From Planctomycetaceae bacterium (GTDB taxonomy: Bacteria > Planctomycetota > Planctomycetia > Pirellulales > Thermoguttaceae), in NCBI GenBank assembly GCA_031287585.1, contig JAITST010000409.1, forward strand, positions 1 through 18,557: a stretch of DNA of 18,557 bases, written 5' to 3'. Position numbers and translations under genes: made by a program. Positions 1-7,657 of this stretch are shown here, piece after piece. The notes beneath the pieces were generated by a model. That model made no database searches. It had not been told where the DNA came from and saw only the letters and a program-made list of their open reading frames with translations. Position 1 is the first letter of the stretch. The number at the start of each line of letters is the position of its first letter.

Positions 1-1
1 A

Positions 2-1510
2 GAAAAACTGCAAAAACAGGATTTCTGGATATACGGAGAACCATCTCGTGGCGATGTTGATAAATGGTTGCTTTGGGAGGAATGTAAAAGTACCGACCCT
101 TATTCCGGTGATACTATCAGTCCTGCGCAGATGTATGGAGATAATCTCCGATACGATGTTGAGCATATTTATCCGAAAGGGCTGGGCGGCGAAAATGCTT
201 TTGTTAATAAAACGCTTTGCCGAGTTGATTTTAACCGCCAGATAAAACAAAGACGAACGCCGAAAGAATGTTTTGGCAAAACGCCATATTGGGCAGATAT
301 GGCAGCAAGGGCAAAAAAAATGTTCAGTGGCGAAAAGTTGGCACGGTTTTTGTCTGATAGTGTTCCTCTTGATTTTACAAATCGGATGTTAAACGACACC
401 TCATACATTGCAACGGCGGCAGTCAAATACTTGTCAACGCTCTATGGTGGAACGGTCGAAAAGGGAATCCACAAGGACGGCAGTGGCAAGCAGCGAATTT
501 TTGTTGTTCCAGGGCAAGCAACGGCACGGTTGCGGCGCATTTGGGGACTCAACGGGATTTTAGGACCCAATGCGTTGAAGAATCCCGATATTTTAACGGA
601 GGAAAACCCGTCGCAAGCAGTTGGGGCTAACGTCCATAAAACAAAATACCGAGCCGACCATCGTCATCACGCGATTGATGCGTTTGTGATTGCCAACTGC
701 ACACCGGAAATCATTCAACGTTGGGCAGCCGAAGAAGAAAAGCGGGACTTTGCAAGAATCAAAAACAAAGAGCGGTATCGTCTTGACATTCCATCTCCTT
801 ACGGCGACTGTTTCCCGGTTGTGAGAGAAGTCGTGAAAACTATTATCGTTTCACACCGCGGCGACCATCGGATAAGCGGAGCATTGCACGATGAACAGCC
901 AAAAAAATTATCCGATAAGGAATTTAAAATAGAGATTGCGGCGAATGAAAAGAAACAGAACCGTAAGAATAAACTGGTTTTCAAAAGCGGCGAAAATCAT
1001 CACATTGAGGTTTTTGAAAGGCAAAGCAAGAAGGATAAGAAATCTATCGAATGGGATGTCGAAGTGGTTACATTTTACGATGTGTATCAACGAATGAGGT
1101 TCGTAAAACTCCAAGAAAAATACCGGAAGAAAGAAGTGAGTATTCCGCAGGAAAATCTGAAAGGAATTAAAGAAGGTAATAGAAAACCGGTAATTAGCCC
1201 TGATTGCCGCTTTGCACTGCACAAAGACGATTTTGTTAAGATTTACCGTAACAAAGAGGAAAAAGAAAACGATAAAGACGGCAAAAAAGGAGAATTATTT
1301 CGTGTTGTTGGAATTAATGGAGACGGACGTATTAAGATTCAACACCACCTTGATGCAAGAACGTGGAACCAATCAATGAACAATGAATATAAAGAAAGGT
1401 ACCACGAAGGTAATTTAACAACGTTATCCACGTTGCAAGGTCGTCTTGCTCCGGTTTTCGTTGATGTATTAGGACGGATTCAACTACAAAACCACGCAGA
1501 GCAACCGTAG
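2..1510 (+). CDS. cas9: Cas9 endonuclease, C-terminal part (type II-C-like), truncated by window edge
   Basis: This is the effector nuclease of a type II CRISPR-Cas system: the HNH domain cuts the target strand and the RuvC domain the non-target strand of DNA matched by a crRNA:tracrRNA guide. The frame is open from base 2, giving about 502 residues; the N-terminus (RuvC-I, bridge helix, REC lobe) lies outside the window. Visible first is an HNH domain with ECK..DPYSG and DVEHIYPKGLGG, whose His is the expected catalytic residue, then NKTLC...N..K..RTP. Near residues 215-235 is the RuvC-III motif, DHRHHAIDAFVIANC. The remaining 270 or so residues are Lys-rich and should form the wedge and PAM-interacting region, ending in a VDVLGRIQLQN segment. 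The short tail and motif style fit II-C, but subtype is inferred. No cas1, cas2 or array lies downstream, so the rest of the locus, if present, is to the left. Confidence 0.95.
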   Translation, partial: EKLQKQDFWIYGEPSRGDVDKWLLWEECKSTDPYSGDTISPAQMYGDNLRYDVEHIYPKGLGGENAFVNKTLCRVDFNRQIKQRRTPKECFGKTPYWADMAARAKKMFSGEKLARFLSDSVPLDFTNRMLNDTSYIATAAVKYLSTLYGGTVEKGIHKDGSGKQRIFVVPGQATARLRRIWGLNGILGPNALKNPDILTEENPSQAVGANVHKTKYRADHRHHAIDAFVIANCTPEIIQRWAAEEEKRDFARIKNKERYRLDIPSPYGDCFPVVREVVKTIIVSHRGDHRISGALHDEQPKKLSDKEFKIEIAANEKKQNRKNKLVFKSGENHHIEVFERQSKKDKKSIEWDVEVVTFYDVYQRMRFVKLQEKYRKKEVSIPQENLKGIKEGNRKPVISPDCRFALHKDDFVKIYRNKEEKENDKDGKKGELFRVVGINGDGRIKIQHHLDARTWNQSMNNEYKERYHEGNLTTLSTLQGRLAPVFVDVLGRIQLQNHAEQP

Positions 1511-1592
1511 CGAACCGTTGCCACAACAAAACTGATCGCATTAATAAGTTTTCTGTTACAACCTGCACTTTCCAAATTTTGCTCTTGCAAAA
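1501..1592 (+). ncRNA. Candidate tracrRNA region 3' of cas9 (speculative)
   Basis: The 3' end of cas9 and its flank carry a run of short structures in tracrRNA-like order. GAACCGTTGCCACAAC (1512-1527) could be the 3' part of an anti-repeat, pairing with a CRISPR repeat that begins GTTGTGGC. A 6-bp hairpin follows, AAAACT/AGTTTT (1528-1533 with 1547-1552), then a second, TTTTGC-TCTT-GCAAAA (1577-1592). From memory, the first block resembles the end of the Neisseria II-C anti-repeat. No CRISPR repeat is in the window, so complementarity cannot be tested, and no T-run follows the last hairpin. The hairpins are real sequence; the function is a guess. Confidence 0.22.
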
Positions 1593-1663
1593 AAGTGAGT
1601 GTTCGGTACAAGATGATAAGATGTAAGTGCAACCAAAAGCCCTTCACCCCGAACCCTCACTTT
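1592..1663. repeat. Long inverted repeat in the cas9/pilO convergent gap
   Basis: The 15-nt arm at 1592-1606 (AAAGTGAGTGTTCGG) pairs with 1649-1663 at 14 of 15 positions; only T1600 against C1655 fails. The 42-nt loop is large for an intrinsic terminator and no long T-run follows on either strand, although the arm ends give AAA/TTT. It lies between the converging cas9 and pilO-like genes, so it may be a weak bidirectional terminator, the 3' structure of an RNA, or a small repeat. Confidence 0.55.
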
Positions 1664-1756
1664 CGACAATGGATTGATACATTACGTCACTAACATATCA
1701 ATCTATTTACAGTCTGATTTATCAAAAAATTTAATTGACATCGTTTTTCTGTATTG

Positions 1757-1771
1757 ATACTGTATCAGTAT
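1757..1771. repeat. Small perfect dyad ATACTG-TAT-CAGTAT
   Basis: Six-bp arms with a 3-nt loop sit in AT-rich DNA about 85 bp beyond the stop of the minus-strand pilO-like gene. It could act as a weak terminator or a protein-binding dyad. Apart from this dyad, the long inverted repeat and the hairpins next to cas9, I see nothing in 1511-1856. Confidence 0.4.
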
Positions 1772-1856
1772 TATCATTTTGCAAATTGTCATTCGTTTGT
1801 AATGTTTAACTGTTGAATGTTTGTCTCCACCCAACTACGTCATTCATATCAACAGA

Positions 1857-2780
1857 TTATTCCACTGGCGGCTTCGCTTCTTTTGGTATTGCGTAGGCAT
1901 CTTTCAGACTTTCGCCGCCGCTTAGCAGCCACAAGATTCCGCCGCGTTCTATTACTATATCGCGTCCGTCAACTGATAGCAGTGTGCCGCGAAACGAACC
2001 GGCTTCTATTTTTTGCCCTATTGTCGCTTTCGTTATGTTACCTGTTGTCCGGTCTGTTAGCCATACAAGCGGAGCGTCATCTATTCTTTGAATTGATGTT
2101 AGGTAAGTGTGGTCTGCCTTGTCTATACCACCGCGCGTGTGTTGTAACAAATTACGGTCTGCGATTAACCTATAAGTTGAAAACGGATTCGATGCCAACC
2201 GTTTTTGATAACCAGTCGGCAACTTGTCGGCTAACGGGAACAACGATGTTGGCGACGCGGGCGGTATAGTGATTGCGTCAATTGTCAGCGTCACGTCAAC
2301 CAACTCCGAGTTTTCTACTGGCGTTATACTCATCATCGAAACACGTTGAAGGAACGGTGCCCAGTAGAACTGGTAGAGCAACAACGTAACCTGTTCGAGC
2401 GAGCCGCGTCCGCGAACTTGGAAACGATATTGATTACCAATACTAATTCTTGTCGGTGCGAGTGTTTCGACGGCGGGTTGTGATAGGTCACAAAACTTTA
2501 CCAGTTCGAGCAACCAGAATTGATACTGCGAACGAGCGTCATTCGCTTGACGCGGTAACGAACGGGCATACAGCACTTGGCTCGCCGCGACAACTTGACG
2601 CATCGTTGCAAGGTTTCGTGTACCGAGTTCGATTTGTTGTTTGTACTCGTCAATTCGTTTCTGTTGCGTATCACGCGGCTCTTTGTACTGCGTCTTGTAA
2701 AGCCAACTCGCTCCGTACCACAAACCGGCTAGCAAACAAATCACGATTGGAATTATACTGCGTAGATTATTGTTGTTCAT
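1857..2780 (-). CDS. PilO-like inner-membrane protein (type IV pilus / type II secretion platform)
   Basis: This 307-residue protein starts with a short cytoplasmic tail and one membrane segment (about residues 8-27, IIPIVICLLAGLWYGASWLY). A charged, probably helical stretch (about 35-65) and a soluble periplasmic region follow. TM, coiled coil and small alpha/beta domain is the PilO/GspM layout; about residues 110-175 look like the ferredoxin-like fold, and a further C-terminal part (about 200-295, with TGNITKATIGQKIEAGSF) resembles a PilP/GspC-type small beta domain. I chose the ATG at 2780, which overlaps the PilM-PilN gene by 14 bp. The upstream open frame is Arg/His-rich antisense shadow. 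Assignment rests on architecture and the neighbour; identity is too low for me to name it firmly. Confidence 0.65.
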   Translation of the reverse strand: MNNNNLRSIIPIVICLLAGLWYGASWLYKTQYKEPRDTQQKRIDEYKQQIELGTRNLATMRQVVAASQVLYARSLPRQANDARSQYQFWLLELVKFCDLSQPAVETLAPTRISIGNQYRFQVRGRGSLEQVTLLLYQFYWAPFLQRVSMMSITPVENSELVDVTLTIDAITIPPASPTSLFPLADKLPTGYQKRLASNPFSTYRLIADRNLLQHTRGGIDKADHTYLTSIQRIDDAPLVWLTDRTTGNITKATIGQKIEAGSFRGTLLSVDGRDIVIERGGILWLLSGGESLKDAYAIPKEAKPPVE

Positions 2781-4479
2781 TTGTTGTCTCCGATTCTGAT
2801 CGTGATTCAGGTTCAGTTTGTGTTTGAGGTGATGATGTTGGTTGTGGTGGCGGCGTTGATGGTTGCGGTACCGCCGTTTGATTAGTTTGTTTCGGTTGCG
2901 GTGGTGTTTGTGGTAACGTTGGCAACGGTGCTGGTTGAACGGGGTTGTTCGATTCCTCTTGTAATTCTTTTGGTAACGCATACAAGTACGTTTGCGGATA
3001 TTGCCGCCGGAAACAGTATATCGTCGTCGTGAACAGCCAAGGATAGCCACCGCCCGCAGGATTACGTGTCGGAACCGGCAACACCATCCGATGATAACGT
3101 CCATTCTGCAACTTCGCCTGCAAAACCTGCAACACCGACGTATCACGTACCATTCCACGCAAGAGAATCTGTCCCGTTATGTTCACGTTGTTACCCACTG
3201 GTCCTGATTGAAATGTCATCTGCGTAATCACAAGGTCTTCGGCTTCCGGCAACAAAATGGACAAGTCGCGTAGTTCGTCGAGCCAGTTTGCGCACTGATT
3301 GTCCCAAACTTGTGTCCGGCTCAAAAAGAAATATGGATTCCGCACTTCTTGTATTTCACCCGCAAGTTTTTTCATATCCTCTTCCAACTTGTTTGCATCG
3401 TCTTTGAGCCGTTCAATCGCCATCGTATTCCATTGATAAAGTCCGTAACAGCAGATTCCGAGAAACAGAATCGCGAACACAACCCAGCGTGCAATGTTTG
3501 GCGGCTTCGGTTTTTCTTTCGGGTCGAGCAAGTCAAACGCGGAACGTTGTTTTCCATTTCCTGCGGCGGAGAACGCTGCACCGAGCAAGGCGGCAAAACG
3601 CGACGGTTGTTCGGGCGGCGTTGTACAGGTAACGTTTTCCAGCGAGAACGGGTTTAATATAACGACTTCAAGAGAACGTTCTAACAAACGAGCGGCGAGC
3701 AGTTTCCACTCATTCTCCGCACCGAAAATGTAAACAGTTTCAATCGGTAAGTCAATTACGTCGGGTAACGCAACGTTGATTGTACGAACGATTTCCGCGA
3801 AAATTCGTTCGGTTGTTTCGGTTTCGTCCGCGTTTTCAGGTATCTTGAACGAACGAAAAGCGACAAGTTGTTCGCCGTAAAGAGTTGTTAGTTCAACTTC
3901 GCTGCTGAGAATCGTAACGACAAGTGAGAGGTTTTGGTGTTCAGGTTTAATCTTGTTGTGGACGAGCAACTCCGCCGCCGCCGCTCCGCGATACTCAATC
4001 TTCGATAACGGACGACCAATTTTACGGAACGCTGCCGAAAGTTTCTGGCGTTTGACAACAGACATCGTGACTAACGCCAACTTCCGTTCCGACGTTTCGC
4101 CGCCCGCGAGAGTAATATAGTCGATTGGGTCTAATTCGGAAAACGACGGTACATCACGAAGCATAACGTTGCGTGCCATCGAGGGCAAGTCGCTCTCACG
4201 CGACGCGGGTAACGAGATATGATGTAGTTCGAGATACCAACGTCCGAGTACGAGCATTGTATAACATTTGTCAACGCGGTTTTCCTTCAGCAACGTCTCA
4301 ATTGCCAACAATACCGACTGCGGCACTCCGCTTTTCGCAGACGTTTCAACCGCCGCGCCATCGTCGGGCAAAATCGAAGCCGTGCCAGTTTTGAGAACCG
4401 ATAACTTATCGTTTTTCAAGTTGCCCAACAGGAAATAGACATCATTGTCATCCCAGTCAACCGCGAGTATTCGTGCCAT
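2767..4479 (-). CDS. PilM-PilN fusion protein, type IV pilus / secretion assembly platform
   Basis: The 570-residue product joins two proteins that are usually separate. Residues 1-310 are a PilM-like actin fold: ILAVDWDDNDVYFLLG resembles the phosphate-1 loop, and GAAAAELLVHN and VYIFGAENEWKLLAARLL fit later strands. Residues 331-349 (RWVVFAILFLGICCYGLYQ) are a membrane segment, followed by a coiled coil (353-381, ERLKDDANKLEEDMKKLAGE) and a PilN-like periplasmic domain (about 395-500). The last 65 residues are a Pro/Gln/Thr/Ser tail. In the known system PilM is a cytoplasmic ring that binds the N-terminus of PilN; fusion fixes them one to one. The next gene is PilO-like and overlaps, so they should be co-translated. 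No Shine-Dalgarno precedes the ATG at 4479, but a good promoter match lies about 65 bp upstream. Confidence 0.8.
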   Translation of the reverse strand: MARILAVDWDDNDVYFLLGNLKNDKLSVLKTGTASILPDDGAAVETSAKSGVPQSVLLAIETLLKENRVDKCYTMLVLGRWYLELHHISLPASRESDLPSMARNVMLRDVPSFSELDPIDYITLAGGETSERKLALVTMSVVKRQKLSAAFRKIGRPLSKIEYRGAAAAELLVHNKIKPEHQNLSLVVTILSSEVELTTLYGEQLVAFRSFKIPENADETETTERIFAEIVRTINVALPDVIDLPIETVYIFGAENEWKLLAARLLERSLEVVILNPFSLENVTCTTPPEQPSRFAALLGAAFSAAGNGKQRSAFDLLDPKEKPKPPNIARWVVFAILFLGICCYGLYQWNTMAIERLKDDANKLEEDMKKLAGEIQEVRNPYFFLSRTQVWDNQCANWLDELRDLSILLPEAEDLVITQMTFQSGPVGNNVNITGQILLRGMVRDTSVLQVLQAKLQNGRYHRMVLPVPTRNPAGGGYPWLFTTTIYCFRRQYPQTYLYALPKELQEESNNPVQPAPLPTLPQTPPQPKQTNQTAVPQPSTPPPQPTSSPQTQTEPESRSESETTNEQQ

Positions 4480-4544
4480 TAAAGTTTTAGGTGAATGGTG
4501 TGTGAAACAAAAACGTGAACGTAAAATCTACGCAAACACCCCAT

Positions 4545-4573
4545 ATTATTACAATGTTTTGATATGTTTTCAA
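4545..4573 (-). promoter_or_regulatory. Putative sigma-70-type promoter for the pilMN-pilO operon
   Basis: On the minus strand TTGAAA (4568-4573) is separated by 17 bp from AATAAT (4545-4550), matching the consensus at 5/6 and 5/6. Transcription would start near 4538, giving a leader of about 58 nt. This is a pattern match only. Nothing else convincing was found in 4480-4782 beyond AT-rich DNA. Confidence 0.42.
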
Positions 4574-4782
4574 GATGTACTTCCAAATATGTTGCGATTT
4601 TGTGGTTTCTTAATTTTGATACCGGTTTTCCGTAAATTTGCTAAAGACCAAACCAGCGGCATTCCGAAAACCCGAACAATGTCTGTATCGTTTTGCTTTT
4701 GTATCAAACGGTAAATACAACTAGCATACCAGAAATCACATGGTGTTTCGCTTACGGCGAACAACAAGGAGAATCAGCAAAG

Positions 4783-5001
4783 ATGTCATCTAGTAGCAAG
4801 ACCAAAAATGGGCGGCTTTTTGTTATTGTGTCGTTGTTATTCGCAATTGTGTTGTTGACTGCCGGTTGTACAGTGCATACTAGCGGGATGACGCTTCCGA
4901 ACCCCGATTATCTCAATAACAGAGTTCAGTATCTCTCGCCGGGGACAGAATTTCCGTTCCCCAACGAAGCGAATCAGATTATTGATTCAAACAGCAATTG
5001 A
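4783..5001 (+). CDS. Small lipoprotein
   Basis: This is a 72-residue protein with a lipoprotein signal. A Lys/Arg-bearing n-region (MSSSSKTKNGR) leads into a hydrophobic core (LFVIVSLLFAIVLL) and a lipobox, LTAGC, so signal peptidase II should cleave before Cys29 and leave a lipidated peptide of about 44 residues. The mature part is polar, with Asn and Pro, and shows no domain I recognise. The start is well supported: AAGGAG at 4766-4771 lies 11 nt before the ATG, whereas the longer open frame upstream has no ribosome site. It is the first plus-strand gene after the divergent region. Its stop shares bases with a TTG that could start the next gene. Function unknown; envelope location is the safe inference. 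Confidence 0.72.
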   Translation: MSSSSKTKNGRLFVIVSLLFAIVLLTAGCTVHTSGMTLPNPDYLNNRVQYLSPGTEFPFPNEANQIIDSNSN

Positions 5002-5099
5002 TCATTATAACGCGGTGGCACGAACACGACAGGACGGGAATAGGAGAGTTTCCCGCTCTTGTCGCCGCCGTTTCAAAAGTGTTGTTAGCGGGGACGGCT

Positions 5100-5417
5100 A
5101 TGCCAGATTTCAATCTTTCACCAACGGCACAGACGCTAGTAAACAGTCTCCTACTCTGGTTAGGATTTGCAACGGTTGTGGCAATAACGGTACGGAGTTT
5201 CATGCCGTTCAAAGAACCGTCGGGCTTATTCGGGACGTTACTAATAGGAGTAGCGGGCTGTTGTACAGGTCCGCTAGCACTAACGCTATTCTGGAAACTA
5301 GGTAGAGAAACATTCAATCCAATCAGTCCGCTAGGCATTGCAGCAGCATTGATAAGCGCAACAGCGATAATGCTGGGCTACCAGTTTTTTTTACTCTTTG
5401 TGAAACGGGATAAATAG
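5100..5417 (+). CDS. Small membrane protein, possibly GlsB/YeaQ/YmgE-like
   Basis: From the ATG at 5100 this is a 105-residue protein with three predicted membrane segments: about 13-33, 43-64 (the Gly-rich GLFGTLLIGVAGCCTGPLAL) and 75-100, then a positive tail (KRDK). A short membrane protein with a glycine-rich FG.LLIG...G helix recalls the GlsB/YeaQ/YmgE 'transglycosylase-associated' family, but I cannot confirm it. The start is uncertain. A weak GGGGA lies before 5100, while the frame stays open to a TTG at 4998 that overlaps the lipoprotein stop in a TTGA arrangement typical of coupled translation; that start adds 34 mostly polar residues. Either way it follows the lipoprotein closely and probably shares its transcript. 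Confidence 0.6.
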   Translation: MPDFNLSPTAQTLVNSLLLWLGFATVVAITVRSFMPFKEPSGLFGTLLIGVAGCCTGPLALTLFWKLGRETFNPISPLGIAAALISATAIMLGYQFFLLFVKRDK

Positions 5418-5545
5418 ATTTATTTTCTACCGGTCATTACTACTCTTTGTTGTTCTCTTTATTTCATACTCCTTTGAGTTAATTCTCTATCTTGCTGTCC
5501 CCTCTCATTTTCTGTCCGCCCCCTACAAACTTTGTCACAATACGT

Positions 5546-5551
5546 TATAAT
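5546..5551 (+). promoter_or_regulatory. Putative -10 element upstream of the FHA-GAF-PP2C gene
   Basis: A perfect TATAAT lies 66 bp before the ATG at 5618, in the 200-bp gap after the preceding gene. No acceptable -35 hexamer sits at 16-19 bp, so the call rests on the -10 alone and is weak. Confidence 0.28.
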
Positions 5552-5617
5552 GAACTGGTATTCTCCTTCCGATGGCGTTTTATACTAAATAGAAATTTAA
5601 TTTGTTACGAGGTTATT

Positions 5618-7324
5618 ATGGGATACTTACGGCGAGTTGATAGTGATCCTAGTAAGGGTGAGCGCATTGATGTTGTTGCGGATTCGTCGCGGCTTGGGCG
5701 GCAAACGGACTGTGAAATCGTTTTGAACAACGGTGCGGTGAGCCGCGAGCACGCTCGTATCATTCGTGATAAAGACAGATTCTATATCGAGGATTTGAAT
5801 AGCCGTAACGGTACTTATGTCAATTCGACACAGGTTACCGCCAGAACGTTGCTGCACAACTCTGACCGTATCCGTATCTGCGATATGGAGTTCATCTTCT
5901 TCGATGAGGGGAGTCAGATGCAGACTCTTCACCCTGACCAAGCAGAGGTACTGAAAGCGGCGAGTGACGCGATTATGTCTGATGAAGATGTTTGTGATGA
6001 TGCATTCAAGATAAAGTCGTCCATCTCGATGAAAGGCGGACTCGGTTTATCATCGGCGGTTCTTCCGCAACGTGCAAGTGCCGAAGTAAAATTACGTGCG
6101 TTAATCGACATTGCCCGTAATCTCGGTTCGGATGTTGAACAGGTTTTACCTCAGTTACTCGACAACTTGTTACGAATCTTCCCTAGTGCAGATACCGCAT
6201 ACATATTGCTCAATGACACTCAATCGAAACAACTCCAACTTCGCGCGTTTCGTTATCGCGACCCTAACTCGCGGGAGCCATTGCGTATTAGCCGTACGAT
6301 TTTGGAAAAGGTGATTCATACGAAAAACGCAATTCTTTCGGACGATGTTGCGAACGATTCGCGGTTTGACCCAAGCGAGAGTATCATCAATTTCAGTATC
6401 AGTTCCATAATGGCGGCACCGATTATGGACTACTCACAGGAAGAGGTTCTCGGCGTGATTCAGTTGGATACGCGGACTGCGGGTAAAGCGTTTTCACTTG
6501 AAGACCTCGATTTGCTCGTCAGCGTTTCGTATCAGATTGCGGTGACGTATCAGAACGCATTGATGCAGGGGGTTGTCGTACTTGAAAAAATTATTGAGCG
6601 TGATATGGAACTTGCAAACAGAGTTCAGAGAGCGTTGTTGCCAACGGAGCCGCCAATCGTGCCGCGTTATGGTTTTTTCGATTTCTACCAACCAGCTCGG
6701 TACCTAGGCGGTGATTACTACGATTACATTCCACTGCCCGACGGACGTGTTGTGTTGACACTTGGCGATGTTTCAGGAAAGGGTATCGCGGCATCATTGT
6801 TTATGTCAAAATTGGGAGTGGAAGTTAGAGCGGGACTATTGTTTGAACGCGACCTCTGTAAAACGATAAAACGGTTAAATAATATCTATACTGACGACCG
6901 CTGGGAAAATCGGTTCATAACGTTCTTTTTTGGCGTGCTTGAGCCGGATACAAATACAGTTCGGTTTTTCAACGCCGGACACGTGCCGCCGATTTTGTGC
7001 GATGGACATGGCGGGGTGAAGACTGTTGGTGAAGACCTGATAAGTTTGCCGCTCGGCGTTGACCCCGATTCAGAATTTGAAGAGACAATGTTGACAATCG
7101 AAGACGGTCAAACGTTAGTTGTAATCAGCGACGGACTGACTGACGCAATGAACGCAAACGGTGAGTATCTTGGTATGAACGGTGTGCTTGATTATCTGCG
7201 TCATGTCTCAATAATACCGGTACCGGACTTCGGTTCAAACTTAATAAACGCGGTACACAGTTTCGCAGGCAGGACACCGCAGACAGACGACCAAAGCATG
7301 TTGATACTAGGAAGACGTGATTGA
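5618..7324 (+). CDS. FHA-GAF-PP2C (SpoIIE/RsbU-type) serine/threonine phosphatase
   Basis: This 568-residue soluble signalling protein has three domains. Residues 20-96 are an FHA phosphothreonine-binding domain with RLGRQTDCEIVL, VSREHARI and DLNSRNGTYVN, the Ser-Arg and Asn residues that grip the phosphopeptide. Residues 155-315 are a GAF sensor domain (SSIMAAPI, EEVLGVIQLDT). Residues 335-567 are a PP2C/SpoIIE phosphatase with the metal-binding Asp motifs GGDYYDY (365-371) and GDVSGKG (383-389), then FNAGH, ISDGLTDAMN and DDQSML. All key acidic residues are present. RsbU-type enzymes usually dephosphorylate an anti-anti-sigma (STAS) protein; FHA suggests recruitment by a phosphorylated partner, perhaps a Ser/Thr kinase, but none is nearby. 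GAGG at 5609-5612 sits 5 nt before the chosen ATG, and FHA homology begins right after it. Confidence 0.93.
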   Translation: MGYLRRVDSDPSKGERIDVVADSSRLGRQTDCEIVLNNGAVSREHARIIRDKDRFYIEDLNSRNGTYVNSTQVTARTLLHNSDRIRICDMEFIFFDEGSQMQTLHPDQAEVLKAASDAIMSDEDVCDDAFKIKSSISMKGGLGLSSAVLPQRASAEVKLRALIDIARNLGSDVEQVLPQLLDNLLRIFPSADTAYILLNDTQSKQLQLRAFRYRDPNSREPLRISRTILEKVIHTKNAILSDDVANDSRFDPSESIINFSISSIMAAPIMDYSQEEVLGVIQLDTRTAGKAFSLEDLDLLVSVSYQIAVTYQNALMQGVVVLEKIIERDMELANRVQRALLPTEPPIVPRYGFFDFYQPARYLGGDYYDYIPLPDGRVVLTLGDVSGKGIAASLFMSKLGVEVRAGLLFERDLCKTIKRLNNIYTDDRWENRFITFFFGVLEPDTNTVRFFNAGHVPPILCDGHGGVKTVGEDLISLPLGVDPDSEFEETMLTIEDGQTLVVISDGLTDAMNANGEYLGMNGVLDYLRHVSIIPVPDFGSNLINAVHSFAGRTPQTDDQSMLILGRRD

Positions 7325-7363
7325 TTTTAACTAAAAACAAATTAACTTTACATACTCAACATT

Positions 7364-7657
7364 ATGTCACCGAAAAAAATTGATAACAAAACGGATAACA
7401 AAAAAACTCATACCGCTATGCTTGGTGTTGGTTTTGATGCTGCCGATGGACATGTTCGGATTACTCGCGGGAATAATTTTGCTGTTGTTGGCGGTTGCGA
7501 GGAAACTCATTCTGTTATGTCGGAGACTGTCATTAAGGTCAACGAAAAGTTATACAGACGCGGTAGGGATTTGGAACACGTTGAACTGAACGAATTGCGT
7601 GACCTCATATTAGAATCCATTGACGATGTCGGTGTCGCACGAACAGAACGTAATTGA
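7364..7657 (+). CDS. Small hypothetical protein (97 aa) upstream of tadA
   Basis: This polar 97-residue protein has no membrane segment or signal. It begins with a Lys/Asp/Asn-rich leader (KKIDNKTDNKK), then GVGFDAADGHVRITRGNNFAVVGGCEETHSVM, then a helix-rich C-terminus (ETVIKVNEKLYRRGRDLEHVELNELRDLILESI). The composition looks like real protein, and I have the impression of a planctomycete family with a GG.EETH motif, without a known function. It starts 39 bp after the phosphatase gene with no obvious Shine-Dalgarno, and its 3' end overlaps tadA by 32 bp in another frame, so the two are probably co-transcribed and may be translationally coupled. A competing frame over the same bases (7380-7589) is hydrophobic, lacks this charge pattern and is probably a shadow. 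Confidence 0.7.
   Translation: MSPKKIDNKTDNKKTHTAMLGVGFDAADGHVRITRGNNFAVVGGCEETHSVMSETVIKVNEKLYRRGRDLEHVELNELRDLILESIDDVGVARTERN

Noticed and set aside
2781..3158. N-terminal extension of the PilO-like frame (126 residues, Arg/His/Asn-rich)
   Set aside because: It lies antisense-frame over the PilM-PilN Pro-rich tail, has unnatural composition, and the membrane segment of a PilO-like protein begins right at the ATG at 2780.
4982..5305. 107-residue plus-strand ORF overlapping the small membrane protein
   Set aside because: It is Arg/Asn/Gly-rich with no hydrophobic core or domain, while the other frame encodes three clean membrane segments.
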